Assembly (NCBI RefSeq): GCF_016401385.1
Contig: NZ_JAEACF010000001.1
Coordinates: 2,294,001 to 2,358,000 of the forward strand
Direction of reading: 5' to 3'
Origin: Fictibacillus halophilus
Lineage (GTDB): Bacteria > Bacillota > Bacilli > Bacillales > Fictibacillaceae
Length of the DNA stretch: 64,000 bases
This document shows, piece after piece, positions 17,806 through 26,854 of the stretch. A model generated the notes under the pieces. It had not been told where the DNA came from. It searched no databases and worked only from the letters and a program-made list of their open reading frames with translations. Made by a program: the position numbers and the translations under genes. Position 1 is the stretch's first letter. Each line of letters opens with the position of its first letter.

Positions 17806-18894
17806 TTAAGCCATTTGATTTATTTTAAGAAAACGGGAGGAAACAAGTTCTTCAACAAATCTTTGAAATTCTTCTATGTTCATCTGCTGTGCAGCATCCG
17901 ATAAAGCCACAGCTGGATCTGGATGTACTTCTGCCATCACTCCATCCGCTCCGATGGCAAAGGCTGCCTTTGCAGCTGGAAGCAGTAAATCTTTTCTTCC
18001 TGTTGAATGCGTTACGTCAACAAATACCGGCAGATGTGTTTCTTGTTTTAAAATCGGTACAGCCGTAATATCCAATGTGTTTCGTGTTGCTCGTTCATAC
18101 GTTCGAATGCCTCTCTCACAAAGGATGATCTGGCCGTTTCCTTGCGACATGATATATTCAGCAGAGTTGATAAACTCATCAAGTGTAGCTGCTAGTCCTC
18201 TTTTTAATAGAACAGGCTTATTGAGTCTCCCTGCTGCTTTTAACAGCTCATAGTTTTGCATGTTTCTAGCACCGATTTGGATGATGTCTAAATACTCACA
18301 TGCCATATCTAGATCTTGTGGATGGACGATCTCACTAATCACAGCACAATTGTATTCATCTGCCACTTTTTTTAGAATCTGAAGTCCTTCCACTCCTAAC
18401 CCTTGGAAATCGTAAGGTGATGTTCTTGGTTTGAATGCTCCGCCTCGTAAAAGTCTTACTCCATTTTTCGTAACAGCATCTGCTACAGAAGCTGTTTGCT
18501 CATAACTCTCTACAGCACATGGACCAGCAATTAAAATAGGATTTCCGTTACCGATCTCCATGCCTTTAACAGAAATAACCGTATCTTCAGGTCTTCGCTT
18601 TCTTGAAACAAGAAGCTCCTTTTTATGATCAACTTCCTGTAATTCTAGACCTGCTTTAAATATTTCTTTAAAAAGATGCTGAAGTGTACTCGTTTCAAAT
18701 GGCCCTTCATTTTCTGCTGAGACAAGATCTAACATATGTCTTTCTCTTACAGGATCGTACTTCTTCATACCTTGATCCGATTTGATCTTACCGATTCGCT
18801 GAACAAGCTCACCACGTTTATTGATTATCGCTAATAACTCTTTATTCACATCATCAAGTTCTGCTCGTAACGTGTTTAATTCTAGATGATTCAT
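17806..18894 (-). CDS. aroA: Chorismate mutase–DAHP synthase fusion
   Basis: First enzyme of the shikimate pathway, condensing PEP and erythrose 4-phosphate. The 362-residue protein starts with an AroQ-type chorismate mutase domain (about 1–85, [30 protein letters not shown]), which mediates feedback control by chorismate/prephenate, and continues with the DAHP synthase barrel (about 105–350; [36 protein letters not shown]). Length and fusion match B. subtilis AroA(G). GAGGTG upstream supports the ATG. It lies just upstream of ccpA but has its own terminator. Confidence 0.95.
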   Translation of the reverse strand: MNHLELNTLRAELDDVNKELLAIINKRGELVQRIGKIKSDQGMKKYDPVRERHMLDLVSAENEGPFETSTLQHLFKEIFKAGLELQEVDHKKELLVSRKRRPEDTVISVKGMEIGNGNPILIAGPCAVESYEQTASVADAVTKNGVRLLRGGAFKPRTSPYDFQGLGVEGLQILKKVADEYNCAVISEIVHPQDLDMACEYLDIIQIGARNMQNYELLKAAGRLNKPVLLKRGLAATLDEFINSAEYIMSQGNGQIILCERGIRTYERATRNTLDITAVPILKQETHLPVFVDVTHSTGRKDLLLPAAKAAFAIGADGVMAEVHPDPAVALSDAAQQMNIEEFQRFVEELVSSRFLKINQMA

Positions 18895-19016
18895 ATCTTA
18901 GCACCTCAGTATTTATATAATGTAAGAAATATGATACATTTCTAATAATTAGGACGTTTTCTATCATTTATAAAAAGACTACCTATACATCTATCGTAAC
19001 AAAAAGAGGTGCCTTC

Positions 19017-21167
19017 GTGGACAAAAATCTTTTATTCGCATTAGATATCGGTACACGTTCTGTGGTCGGTATGATTTTAAAACAGCATGAAAACGGAAAG
19101 TATGAGATTTTACATAAAAAAATGATCGAACATGAAGAGCGTTCTATGCTTGATGGCCAGATCCACCATATACCTGCTGTCGCCAAAGTAATCAGGAGGA
19201 TAAAAAATCAGCTCGAACTTGAAGTAGGTTCGCTAACTAAAGTTTGTGTTGCTGCAGCCGGACGAGCTCTTAAGACCGTGAAAGGCCGTTCTGAAAAAGA
19301 TCTTTCACAAGGTGATATCTCATCGAATGATGAAGTGATTCATATGGAACTTGCAGCTGTCCAGCAAGCTCAATATCAGTTAGCCAGTCTATTAGATGAA
19401 AACTCCAATTTACTCTACGATTGCGTCGGATATTCTGTACTTCACTATTACCTTGATGAGCAGGAGATTGGGAGCTTTATCGGTCAGCAAGGAAACAGAG
19501 CTAGTGTAGAAGTTATCGCTACATTTTTACCGAGAGTCGTGGTAGATTCCTTGATGAAAGCTCTAGACGAAGCTGGACTTGAGATGGAAGCTCTAACGTT
19601 AGAACCGATCGCAGCCATCAATGTGCTGATTCCTCCTTCTATGAGAAAGTTAAATGTAGCTCTTGTTGACATTGGAGCTGGTACTTCTGATATCGCGATT
19701 ACCGCTCAAGGAACAGTTATTGCATATGGAATGGTCCCGGTCGCAGGTGATGAAATTACAGAAGCCGTCAGTTCTGCGTTTTTGCTGGACTTTCCGGTAG
19801 CTGAACAGCTTAAACGTTCTTTAACAGAGAAAACAGTTGTAACCTATACAGACATCTTAGGGTTTCCCTCACAAAAAGACACAGCTGAAATTATATCGAC
19901 AATTGCGTATTCAATAGAAAATTTGGCAGAAGGGATTACAAATGAAATTCTTCGGTTGAACGCCAAAGCACCACAGGCGATCATGCTAGTAGGAGGAGGC
20001 AGTCTTACTCCTCTCTTACGTGATAAAGTAGCTGAAAAGCTAAATCTGCCAATCGAGCGAGTAGCAATTCGCGGCCTTAACGCAATCCAATCCCTAATCC
20101 CTTCATTAAAAGAAGAAGGCCCTGAACTCGTAACACCTGTAGGAATCGGTATTGCAGCTAAAGAAAATCCCGTTAAATATGTAACCGTTTCTGTGAACGG
20201 AAAAACAATACGCTTGTTTCAAGTGAAAAAACTTACGATTGGTGATGCTTTGATTGCCGGAGGAGCGGATCTTTCAAAACTTTACGGTAAGCCAGGTATG
20301 GGATTGATGGTTCGATTGAATGGTGAAGTGAAGATGTTTAAAGGAAGGATAGGTTCAGCTCCAACAATTCAGATGAATGGTGTTCCTTGTACGCTGTCAG
20401 ATGAAGTGTTAGAGAATGCAACGATCAATTATGAGCCAGGTAGTCACGGCGAGGATGCAGAGGTCATGATACAAGAGGCTTTTAACAATCACTCTGTAAA
20501 AACGTTATGGGTGAACGGTGCATCTGAGACGTTTGACACGCATTATTATATAAATGAAAAGCCTGTAAGCGCCAATACGTTAATATCTGATAGAGATGAT
20601 TGTTATTATCGCTTCCCTTCAACCCTTTCAGATATATTTGATCTAAAAAAGTGGCGTAGTGAAACAAAGCATTCGCATTTTACTATTTTTATAGATGGTA
20701 AGCCGCTCTCTCTTCCTGCAACAATCAGCAATACTGTTTATCTAAACGATCAAAGTGTTAACCTGCAAACCATATGGAAAGATGGAGACAAATTAGATTA
20801 TCAACGTACTGAAGAACAAATAACTTTGAAACATATAACAGATGCTCTTGACCTAAACCTTCAACAGTCATGTACGGTTACTTTTAACGACGAAGAACTG
20901 ACTCTTGTACGACCACTTTATACGTTTTACCGTGAAGGGGAAAAACTACGTACTGATTCAGTTCTTCATGCTCAGGAAAGGCTTTTGATGAAGAAAACTG
21001 ATCAACAATCGTTTATTTTTCAAGATGTTTTTGCAGAAGTAGAACTTACACTCCAACCAAAACCTGGTGAGAGCTTGATTCTGTTAAAGAACGGGGAAAA
21101 AGCTGGCTTTCAAACTGAGATCCAAACAGGTGATCAGTTACTATTAAAATTTGAAGTACTCGTTTAA
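19017..21167 (+). CDS. Extended FtsA/actin-like protein of unknown function
   Basis: A 716-residue protein, about 300 residues longer than cell-division FtsA. The N-terminal half is an FtsA-type actin fold: phosphate-1 LDIGTRSVVGMIL (9–21), a 1C-like insert (about 85–165), phosphate-2 LVDIGAGTSDIAI (216–228) and adenosine motif MLVGGGSLTPLL (323–334). Residues about 385–716 are extra: at least five segments contain short strand–[VI][ND]G–strand patterns and GD turns (VSVNGKTIRL, FIDGKPLSL, LLKNGEKAGF), suggesting tandem small beta domains. No C-terminal FtsA amphipathic helix is evident. The start is a GTG with GAGGTG six bases upstream. It is single-gene, divergent from aroA. Role unknown; division or cell shape is only a guess from the fold. 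Confidence 0.8.
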   Translation: MDKNLLFALDIGTRSVVGMILKQHENGKYEILHKKMIEHEERSMLDGQIHHIPAVAKVIRRIKNQLELEVGSLTKVCVAAAGRALKTVKGRSEKDLSQGDISSNDEVIHMELAAVQQAQYQLASLLDENSNLLYDCVGYSVLHYYLDEQEIGSFIGQQGNRASVEVIATFLPRVVVDSLMKALDEAGLEMEALTLEPIAAINVLIPPSMRKLNVALVDIGAGTSDIAITAQGTVIAYGMVPVAGDEITEAVSSAFLLDFPVAEQLKRSLTEKTVVTYTDILGFPSQKDTAEIISTIAYSIENLAEGITNEILRLNAKAPQAIMLVGGGSLTPLLRDKVAEKLNLPIERVAIRGLNAIQSLIPSLKEEGPELVTPVGIGIAAKENPVKYVTVSVNGKTIRLFQVKKLTIGDALIAGGADLSKLYGKPGMGLMVRLNGEVKMFKGRIGSAPTIQMNGVPCTLSDEVLENATINYEPGSHGEDAEVMIQEAFNNHSVKTLWVNGASETFDTHYYINEKPVSANTLISDRDDCYYRFPSTLSDIFDLKKWRSETKHSHFTIFIDGKPLSLPATISNTVYLNDQSVNLQTIWKDGDKLDYQRTEEQITLKHITDALDLNLQQSCTVTFNDEELTLVRPLYTFYREGEKLRTDSVLHAQERLLMKKTDQQSFIFQDVFAEVELTLQPKPGESLILLKNGEKAGFQTEIQTGDQLLLKFEVLV

Positions 21168-21181
21168 AAATATACGAAGAA

Positions 21182-21211
21182 AAAAGCGTAGCCATTTCTG
21201 CTACGCTTTTG
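21182..21211. terminator. Bidirectional terminator, FtsA-like gene and ytxJ
   Basis: AAAAGCGTAGC (21182–21192) pairs with GCTACGCTTTT (21200–21210) and lies between convergent genes; the right arm overlaps the end of ytxJ. Confidence 0.85.
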
Positions 21212-21539
21212 TATTTTCGTTCGCTTGTGCAAGCTTCTTATTTGTAATGTTCCAATGTGAATCATGCCAAACTACTTTATCTCCTTCGAAAATTAAAACT
21301 TGAGGAGATTCGTGCTTCACTCCTGTTTGCTCAGCTATCGCATTACTTAGCGGTCTTGAATCTTGAACGTTTAAATAATACACCGTTTCATTCTCATTAT
21401 CAGCTGCAAACTTTTGGAATTCTTTAAAAGCTTCATGACTTACAGGACATGTTGTACTGTTTTTCATCAGAATAATGCGGTTTCTTTGCTCTTTTACTAG
21501 ATTCCAATCTTGTTCGTTTTGTAATTGAATAAGTGACAT
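21201..21539 (-). CDS. ytxJ: YtxJ, monothiol bacilliredoxin
   Basis: A 112-residue thioredoxin-fold protein with the single-cysteine motif TCPVS (C31), typical of bacilliredoxins that remove bacillithiol from oxidised proteins. The frame opens at an ATG at 21557, but GGAGGT lies inside those first codons and serves the ATG at 21539, the chosen start. It is last gene of ytxG–ytxH–ytxJ, which in B. subtilis is a general-stress operon. An A/T-only inverted repeat lies between ytxH and this gene. Confidence 0.9.
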   Translation of the reverse strand: MSLIQLQNEQDWNLVKEQRNRIILMKNSTTCPVSHEAFKEFQKFAADNENETVYYLNVQDSRPLSNAIAEQTGVKHESPQVLIFEGDKVVWHDSHWNITNKKLAQANENTKA

Positions 21540-21621
21540 ATCGATTTCTACCTCCATAATAAAAAGAAAAGAAAAAGAAACAAGTTCTTTTTCTTATCTT
21601 TTCATATTCACACCAAACTTA

Positions 21622-22038
21622 TCAATATTTTTGCTCTACTAATTCTTGCTCATTTGCAGGATCATAATCCAACTTACCTTCATCCTGGATATCGTCTGTA
21701 ATTTCACCATACAGTTCAGACGCATTTTCTTCTTCTTTCGCACGCCACTTATCGATATCTTTACGAAGGTTTGAAGTAAGATCTTTTACCTTTGTTGCAA
21801 CTTGATTCGATTGCTCAGACACTGTCTTAACAATGTTAGAGGATTTTTCACGAGCTAAATGAGAGATCTCGTTACTCTTATCCTTTAAATAAACGGCTTG
21901 TTCGTTCAGATCGCTTCGCAATTCCTTCCCTGCTTTTGGCGCTAATAATAACGCTGCTGCAGCCCCTAACATACCACCAACAAGAGCACCGATGATAAAA
22001 TCTTTGCTATCAATGTTTTGATTGTTGTTGTTGCTCAT
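21622..22038 (-). CDS. ytxH: YtxH domain stress protein
   Basis: A 138-residue protein with a glycine/alanine-rich membrane-associated segment (DFIIGALVGGMLGAAAALLLAPKAGKELR, residues 13–41), the signature of the YtxH family, followed by an amphipathic coiled-coil region and an acidic tail. Molecular function unknown; B. subtilis YtxH is stress-induced. The start codon follows the ytxG stop without a gap, and the AGAGGAGGAG ribosome site lies inside ytxG, so translation is coupled. Confidence 0.9.
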   Translation of the reverse strand: MSNNNNQNIDSKDFIIGALVGGMLGAAAALLLAPKAGKELRSDLNEQAVYLKDKSNEISHLAREKSSNIVKTVSEQSNQVATKVKDLTSNLRKDIDKWRAKEEENASELYGEITDDIQDEGKLDYDPANEQELVEQKY

Positions 22039-22494
22039 TTACACTCCTCCTCTAGAATATTGTCTTTGTGTGGTTTCAACATTGGATTTTTTGAGTTTGT
22101 ATTTTTCCCATAAATTCAATGCTGCATTTCCCCATTGAACCGCTTGTGATATTTGTTTAGACTGTCGCTCTGTTTCAACCGTAATCTGGTCTGTTACTTT
22201 GCGGACAGATTGGTTCACCTTTTGAACGGATTGACCGAAATCTTGAACGGCAGAAAACACGTTATTAAGAGAATCTGATTTCTTTTGAACATCCTCGGCT
22301 AACTGGTTTGTTTTATGTAACAAATCGGTTGTCTCGCGCGTTACGCCATCTAATTGCTTCTCTAGACTTTCTAGCGTTACTGCGACATGATTGAGGGTAA
22401 TTTGTAAAGATTTCAAAGCCCCTGATAAAAAATAAACGAGTACGACAAATGCAACTGCGACTAATGCTACACTGATTGAGATAATGATATCCAT
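22039..22494 (-). CDS. ytxG: YtxG, DUF948 membrane-anchored coiled-coil protein
   Basis: A 151-residue protein with one N-terminal membrane helix (residues 3–25) and a long heptad-rich helix (about 28–130), the DUF948 layout. Function unknown; general-stress protein in B. subtilis. The frame extends to 22548, but AGGAGGTG nine bases before the ATG at 22494 and the canonical MDIIISI start decide the N-terminus. It is first gene of the ytxGHJ operon behind a sigma-B-type promoter. Confidence 0.88.
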   Translation of the reverse strand: MDIIISISVALVAVAFVVLVYFLSGALKSLQITLNHVAVTLESLEKQLDGVTRETTDLLHKTNQLAEDVQKKSDSLNNVFSAVQDFGQSVQKVNQSVRKVTDQITVETERQSKQISQAVQWGNAALNLWEKYKLKKSNVETTQRQYSRGGV

Positions 22495-22529
22495 TATTCG
22501 AGACACCTCCTGAAAGTATATTATTGCTT

Positions 22530-22555
22530 TTTCCCGAGTTTTTATCAAAGGAAAC
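22530..22555 (-). promoter_or_regulatory. Sigma-B-type promoter of ytxGHJ
   Basis: Reverse strand GTTTCC (22555–22550), 14-base spacer, GGGAAA (22535–22530), close to the sigma-B consensus GTTT–N12-15–GGGWAW. It lies 36 bases before the ytxG start. The B. subtilis operon is a known sigma-B target. Confidence 0.7.
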
Positions 22556-22607
22556 GTGTTTTTTAATAGTATTCTTTACCACTTCATTAAAATCCTTTTC
22601 TAGAACA

Positions 22608-22635
22608 TTACAAATTGTTTAAATTAAGTTAAAAT
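22608..22635 (+). promoter_or_regulatory. Candidate promoter of the aminopeptidase gene
   Basis: TTACAA, 16-base spacer, TAAAAT, ending 36 bases before the start codon. Confidence 0.45.
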
Positions 22636-22671
22636 AAAGAAGATATCAAATATATAGGGGGCTTCTTCAAC

Positions 22672-23784
22672 ATGAGAGATCCAAGAATTCAACAACTAGC
22701 AAAAAACTTAATTACATATTCGGTAAACCTGCAAAAAGGTGAAAAAGTATTAATTGAAAATTTCGGACTGCAAAAAGAACTTGTAAACGCACTTGTTCAA
22801 GAAGCATATGCTGCTGGCGGTTTTCCATTCGTTTTACTAAAAGACCATTCTGTAATGCGCGCTCAATACACACAAGCAACTGAAGAACAGATGGAGATGA
22901 TCGCGAAACACGAAGGTGATTTAATGAACCAGATGGATGCTTATATCGGTCTTCGTTCAGGTGACAACATCAACGAGATGTCAGATGTTCCATCTGAAAA
23001 GATGGCACTTTATGAAAAAACAATCTTTGCGATGCACCGTAAGATTCGTATCAAAAAGACGAAATGGTGTGTGCTTCGTTATCCAAACGCATCTATGGCT
23101 CAATCTGCAAGCATGAGTACAGAAGCATTTGAAGACTTCTATTTTGAAGTATGTAACCTTGATTATGGAAAAATGGATGACGCGATGACTGCACTAAAAG
23201 ATCTGATGGATAAGACGGATAAAGTTCGCATCACAGGACCTGGAACAGATCTATCATTCTCGATTAAAGATATTCCATCCATTAAATGTTCAGGACAAAA
23301 CAACATTCCAGATGGCGAAGTGTTTACAGCTCCAGTTAAAGATTCTGTTAACGGAACGATCTCTTATAATACGCCATCTCCATATAACGGCTTTACGTTT
23401 GAAAATGTGCAGTTAACGTTTGAGAACGGAAAAATTGTAAAAGCGACAGCTAACGATTCTGAACGTATCAACAAGATTTTTGATACGGATGAAGGTTCGC
23501 GTTATGTAGGTGAGTTTGCGATCGGTGTTAACCCGTTCATCAAGCATCCGATGAAAGATATTCTTTTTGATGAGAAGATCGACGGCAGCTTCCACTTTAC
23601 ACCTGGACAAGCTTATGAAGAAGCATATAACGGTAATGAATCAAACATCCATTGGGATATGGTCATGATCCAACGTCCTGATTACGGTGGTGGAGAAATC
23701 TTCTTTGACGATGTGTTGATCCGTAAAGATGGCGTTTTCGTTCTGCCTGAATTAGAGCAATTAAACCCTGAGAATCTAAAGTAA
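22672..23784 (+). CDS. ampS: M29 family metallo-aminopeptidase
   Basis: A 370-residue cytosolic aminopeptidase related to AmpS/aminopeptidase T. The dinuclear metal ligands of the family are recognisable: the Glu in NNIPDGEVFTAP, the Glu in DEGSRYVGEFAIG, and the His and Asp in SFHFTPGQAYEE and SNIHWDMVM. It releases N-terminal residues, probably of broad specificity. It is slightly shorter than B. subtilis AmpS and matches the shorter T-type members. AGGGGG precedes the ATG. It is monocistronic and divergent from ytxGHJ. Confidence 0.88.
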   Translation: MRDPRIQQLAKNLITYSVNLQKGEKVLIENFGLQKELVNALVQEAYAAGGFPFVLLKDHSVMRAQYTQATEEQMEMIAKHEGDLMNQMDAYIGLRSGDNINEMSDVPSEKMALYEKTIFAMHRKIRIKKTKWCVLRYPNASMAQSASMSTEAFEDFYFEVCNLDYGKMDDAMTALKDLMDKTDKVRITGPGTDLSFSIKDIPSIKCSGQNNIPDGEVFTAPVKDSVNGTISYNTPSPYNGFTFENVQLTFENGKIVKATANDSERINKIFDTDEGSRYVGEFAIGVNPFIKHPMKDILFDEKIDGSFHFTPGQAYEEAYNGNESNIHWDMVMIQRPDYGGGEIFFDDVLIRKDGVFVLPELEQLNPENLK

Positions 23785-23869
23785 TAGTCGTTGCAGAGTT
23801 CATGTAAGTAGTTGCTTTTCCTACACAATAATCAACTGATCCATGAAGCACAAATTTTAACTATAAGAA

Positions 23870-23897
23870 AAAAGACTTGCCGGCCGGCAAGTCTTTT
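23870..23897. terminator. Bidirectional terminator, ampS and murC
   Basis: Perfect 28-base palindrome AAAAGACTTGCCGG and its exact reverse complement, flanked by A and T runs, between convergent genes. Confidence 0.88.
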
Positions 23898-23899
23898 TC

Positions 23900-25207
23900 T
23901 TATGGTTTTGCAGTCAGTGTTTCTTCATATGCTCTTTGGAACTTCTGAATATCTCCAGCACCCATGAACAATAAAACACCGTCTTTGTAATTTTTTAATA
24001 CTTCAACTTTATCTTCCGTGATTAGTTGTGCGTTAGGAATTTTTTCGATCAAATTATCGATCGAAAGATTCCCAGCATTCTCTCTTGCAGAACCAAAAAT
24101 ATCACACAGGTATACATGGTCTGCTTCACTTAGGCTTGCTGCAAATTCATCTAAGAACGTCTTTGTTCGTGTGAATGTATGTGGTTGGAATATTGCTACC
24201 ACTTCACGATTTTTATACTTATACTTCGTAGCTTCAATGGTTACTTTGATCTCAGTCGGATGATGAGCGTAGTCATCGATCAAAATCTGATCGCCAACTG
24301 ATTTTTCAGAGAAACGTCTTTTAACGCCCGTAAAGCTCTTCAATTGCTCTTTAATGATATCCATAGGTAATGTTTCATAATGACAGATCGCAATGACTGC
24401 CAGTGCGTTCAATACGTTATGAGTGCCGTACCCTGGAATCTGGAAAGTTCCATAGAATGTGTTGCGTACGAATACATCAAATGTCGTACCTTCATCACCA
24501 CGATTGATATTCTTAGCTTGGAAATCATTATGATCTCCAAATCCATAGAATACAACTGGAACTTGTGCATGAATCTCTTGAAGATTTGCATCATCACCAC
24601 ATGCGATGATCGCCTTCTTCACCTGCATCGCCATCGCTTGGAATGCACTGATTACATCTTTTAGATCAGAAAAATAATCTGGATGATCAAAATCAATGTT
24701 TGTGATGATTGCGTAGTCCGGATTATACGATAAGAAATGTCTGCGATATTCACATGCTTCAAACACAAAGTATTCGCTGCCTTTGCTGCCTTTACCCGTT
24801 CCATCACCAATTAGATAAGAGGTAGGTTTTGCTGCACCGACAACATGTGCTAATAATCCTGTTGTTGACGTTTTTCCGTGAGATCCTGTAACTGCAATCG
24901 ATGTAAAGTTAGAAAGATACTCTCCAAGAAAATGGTGATATCTATGAATAGGTATATTTTTTTCATTTGCAGCTTGAATCTCTTCATGCTGTTCGCCAAA
25001 AGCATTACCTGCGATAATGGTTTGACCTTCTTCAACGTTGTTCTTGTCAAACGGTAACACCGGGATGTTTTTTTCTTCAAGTGCTGTCTGAGTAAAGATA
25101 AATTGTTCAATATCAGAACCTTGAACATCATGACCATTGTCATGATGGATTTGTGCCAACGGGCTCATTCCTGTCCCTTTAATTCCAATAAAATGGTATT
25201 TTGTCAT
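23900..25207 (-). CDS. murC: UDP-N-acetylmuramate–L-alanine ligase
   Basis: Cytosolic ATP-dependent Mur ligase adding L-Ala to UDP-MurNAc, the first peptide step of peptidoglycan precursor synthesis. The 435-residue enzyme has the Rossmann start [13 protein letters not shown], the P-loop GSHGKTST (108–115), the [10 protein letters not shown] motif, and the C-terminal [11 protein letters not shown] and [14 protein letters not shown] sits six bases before the ATG. It is upstream of ampS in convergent arrangement, and single in its transcript, with an extended -10 promoter at 25322–25327. Confidence 0.97.
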   Translation of the reverse strand: MTKYHFIGIKGTGMSPLAQIHHDNGHDVQGSDIEQFIFTQTALEEKNIPVLPFDKNNVEEGQTIIAGNAFGEQHEEIQAANEKNIPIHRYHHFLGEYLSNFTSIAVTGSHGKTSTTGLLAHVVGAAKPTSYLIGDGTGKGSKGSEYFVFEACEYRRHFLSYNPDYAIITNIDFDHPDYFSDLKDVISAFQAMAMQVKKAIIACGDDANLQEIHAQVPVVFYGFGDHNDFQAKNINRGDEGTTFDVFVRNTFYGTFQIPGYGTHNVLNALAVIAICHYETLPMDIIKEQLKSFTGVKRRFSEKSVGDQILIDDYAHHPTEIKVTIEATKYKYKNREVVAIFQPHTFTRTKTFLDEFAASLSEADHVYLCDIFGSARENAGNLSIDNLIEKIPNAQLITEDKVEVLKNYKDGVLLFMGAGDIQKFQRAYEETLTAKP

Positions 25208-25321
25208 GTATAGCCCTCCACAAAAAGAACACCTTCTAAAAGGCCTATTTGTATTATTATATGCCTGCTGTTTGAAACGGTTATTTATGCACAGTCAGGC
25301 TTGATTCGGAATACTTGAATC

Positions 25322-25330
25322 ATTATAGCA
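25322..25330 (-). promoter_or_regulatory. Extended -10 promoter of murC
   Basis: Reverse strand TGCTATAAT: perfect TATAAT (25327–25322) with TGn upstream. No good -35. It leaves a leader of about 105 bases with several short inverted repeats. Confidence 0.45.
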
Positions 25331-25424
25331 AAGTTGTTGTGCTATCACCATGATAGACAAATGATAAAAGTCTAATAGACCCTATTATCTATTTTTACCC
25401 AACTTCTCCAAAATAATGATATCT

Positions 25425-26522
25425 CTATTCCACTAACTCTAGTCTTGGATTATGGCGATAGATTCTTCCAGCTTTTGCTTGATGCTGATCGTTCATCATA
25501 ACGTTATCACCGGTAAATCCAATATTGATTTTTAATAGATTACTTCCTACCCCGTAAATGTCTACGGGTACTTTTTGCTCTTCAAACTGCTCGATTCTTT
25601 CTTTCTTAAATCCACCGCTAACAACGATTTTGACATGTTGGAAACCTTCTTCATCCAGCGCTTTTCGAAGTGCAAAGATTAGTTCTGGATTTACTCCCCT
25701 CGGATCAAACGAACCTAGTACATCAGGGTTTCTAAAGAAATATTGATCGACCATCGTTCGTGAAGTATCAACCCTTACCCCTTTTAAAGTCTCTCCAAAC
25801 TCTCTCGCTACTTTTAAAGCATCTGTTATCACATCATTGTTATAGTCAACAAGTGAGATAAGGTCATCTTCAGGGTATTTCGCGTGATAAGCTTTCGTAG
25901 CTTCCACAATGTCACCATTAAAGATTTGAATGAGAGCGTGTGGCATCGTACCCATGCCTTTTTTGCCCCACCATTCATTCATCGCATGCGTAGCCTGTGC
26001 GGTAGAACCACCAATATAAGATGCATAACCATCTCCAGCTTGCTGTGCAAAATGATCGTCTCGGTCACCCATAAAGATGACTGGTTTTTGTACGCCAGAT
26101 TTGCTAGCAGCTTTTACAACATTATAAACATTCGTAGCAACCGACGTTCTTCTGGCTAGAATTCCATCGATCATTCCTTCTAAGAATCCAAAGTTTTGAT
26201 ACGGTCCCTTAATCGTTAACACCGTTTCAAACGGAGAAATTTTATCTCCATCTTTTAAAGAATGAATCTCTAGAGAATCTGCATCCTTAGCAAACGTTTT
26301 AATAAGAGCAATCGCCTCATCTGAACCACACAAGACAGCATCACTCTTTTGAAAGAACTGCATGGTTACGATATTATCTGGTTTAAATGATTCTACAATT
26401 TCACATGTTTTAAGAAAATAAACAGCAGAGAACCAGCCTTCCCTGATCCGTTCATCAAATTTAAATGTTTTATTCGTGAGCCGCTTAATTTTTCCTTGCA
26501 GCTTTAATTCTATTTCTTTCAT
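25425..26522 (-). CDS. Nicotinate phosphoribosyltransferase-like enzyme
   Basis: A 365-residue member of the nicotinate/quinolinate phosphoribosyltransferase superfamily, short NAPRTase branch. It should make nicotinate mononucleotide from nicotinate and PRPP in NAD salvage. Family marks are FMGDRDDHFAQQAGDGYASYIGGS (start), HALIQIF, VDYNND, GVRVDTSR and the phosphate-binding VVSGGFKKERI ... YGVGSNL. The frame runs to 26618, but those codons precede the GAGGAG ribosome site; the ATG at 26522 fits. Whether it replaces or adds to a PncB elsewhere cannot be seen. Confidence 0.85.
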   Translation of the reverse strand: MKEIELKLQGKIKRLTNKTFKFDERIREGWFSAVYFLKTCEIVESFKPDNIVTMQFFQKSDAVLCGSDEAIALIKTFAKDADSLEIHSLKDGDKISPFETVLTIKGPYQNFGFLEGMIDGILARRTSVATNVYNVVKAASKSGVQKPVIFMGDRDDHFAQQAGDGYASYIGGSTAQATHAMNEWWGKKGMGTMPHALIQIFNGDIVEATKAYHAKYPEDDLISLVDYNNDVITDALKVAREFGETLKGVRVDTSRTMVDQYFFRNPDVLGSFDPRGVNPELIFALRKALDEEGFQHVKIVVSGGFKKERIEQFEEQKVPVDIYGVGSNLLKINIGFTGDNVMMNDQHQAKAGRIYRHNPRLELVE

Positions 26523-26679
26523 TAATTTACTCCTCATGACTTTTTCCAAGGTATAAAAGAAGGGAACTATTCCCCACACTATAATAGCGAACAAGGCACA
26601 ATAACTCAAGAAAATCATTTAACAGATAACTGTAGAGGCTCATCGAGAAAGTGTGAAAAATTAATAATCTGTCAAATTT

Positions 26680-26779
26680 GCCGATATAATGGAAAATTTG
26701 CCGATAAAAAGTTTTTTTCGCCGATATAATCGGTTTCTTGCAGATATAACTGTATTTTTGCCGATATCTTTACATCCTA
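26680..26779. repeat. Five tandem imperfect repeats, exact 20-bp period
   Basis: Units start at 26680, 26700, 26720, 26740 and 26760, each beginning GCCGATA (GCAGATA in the fourth). Units 1 and 3 share GCCGATATAAT. The second half of each unit is T-rich and variable. The repeat lies in the 332-base gap between the phosphoribosyltransferase start and the sftA terminator, which otherwise holds no recognisable gene. GCCGATAT equals the sigma-D -10 consensus, but no correctly spaced TAAA precedes it in the array. Confidence 0.85.
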
Positions 26780-26805
26780 CTAATAAAAGAGTCTCCATAA
26801 AATGC

Positions 26806-26848
26806 AAAAAAAGAGCTAGTGCAGGGCGTCCCCCACAACAAGCTCTTC
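26806..26848 (-). terminator. Terminator of sftA
   Basis: Reverse strand AAGAGCT and AGCTCTT enclose a GGG/CCC inner pairing and are followed by seven T. Confidence 0.8.
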
Positions 26849-26854
26849 TTTACA

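Noticed and set aside
21558..21621. Terminator between ytxH and ytxJ
   Set aside because: The inverted repeat is made almost only of A and T and would be a weak hairpin; read-through within the operon is more likely.
26655..26690. Functional sigma-D promoter at repeat unit 1
   Set aside because: The -10 is perfect but the only upstream match is TTAA; downstream lies antisense to sftA with no motility gene.
26680..26779. CRISPR array
   Set aside because: A 20-base period leaves no room for separate repeat and spacer, units are imperfect and no cas genes are present.
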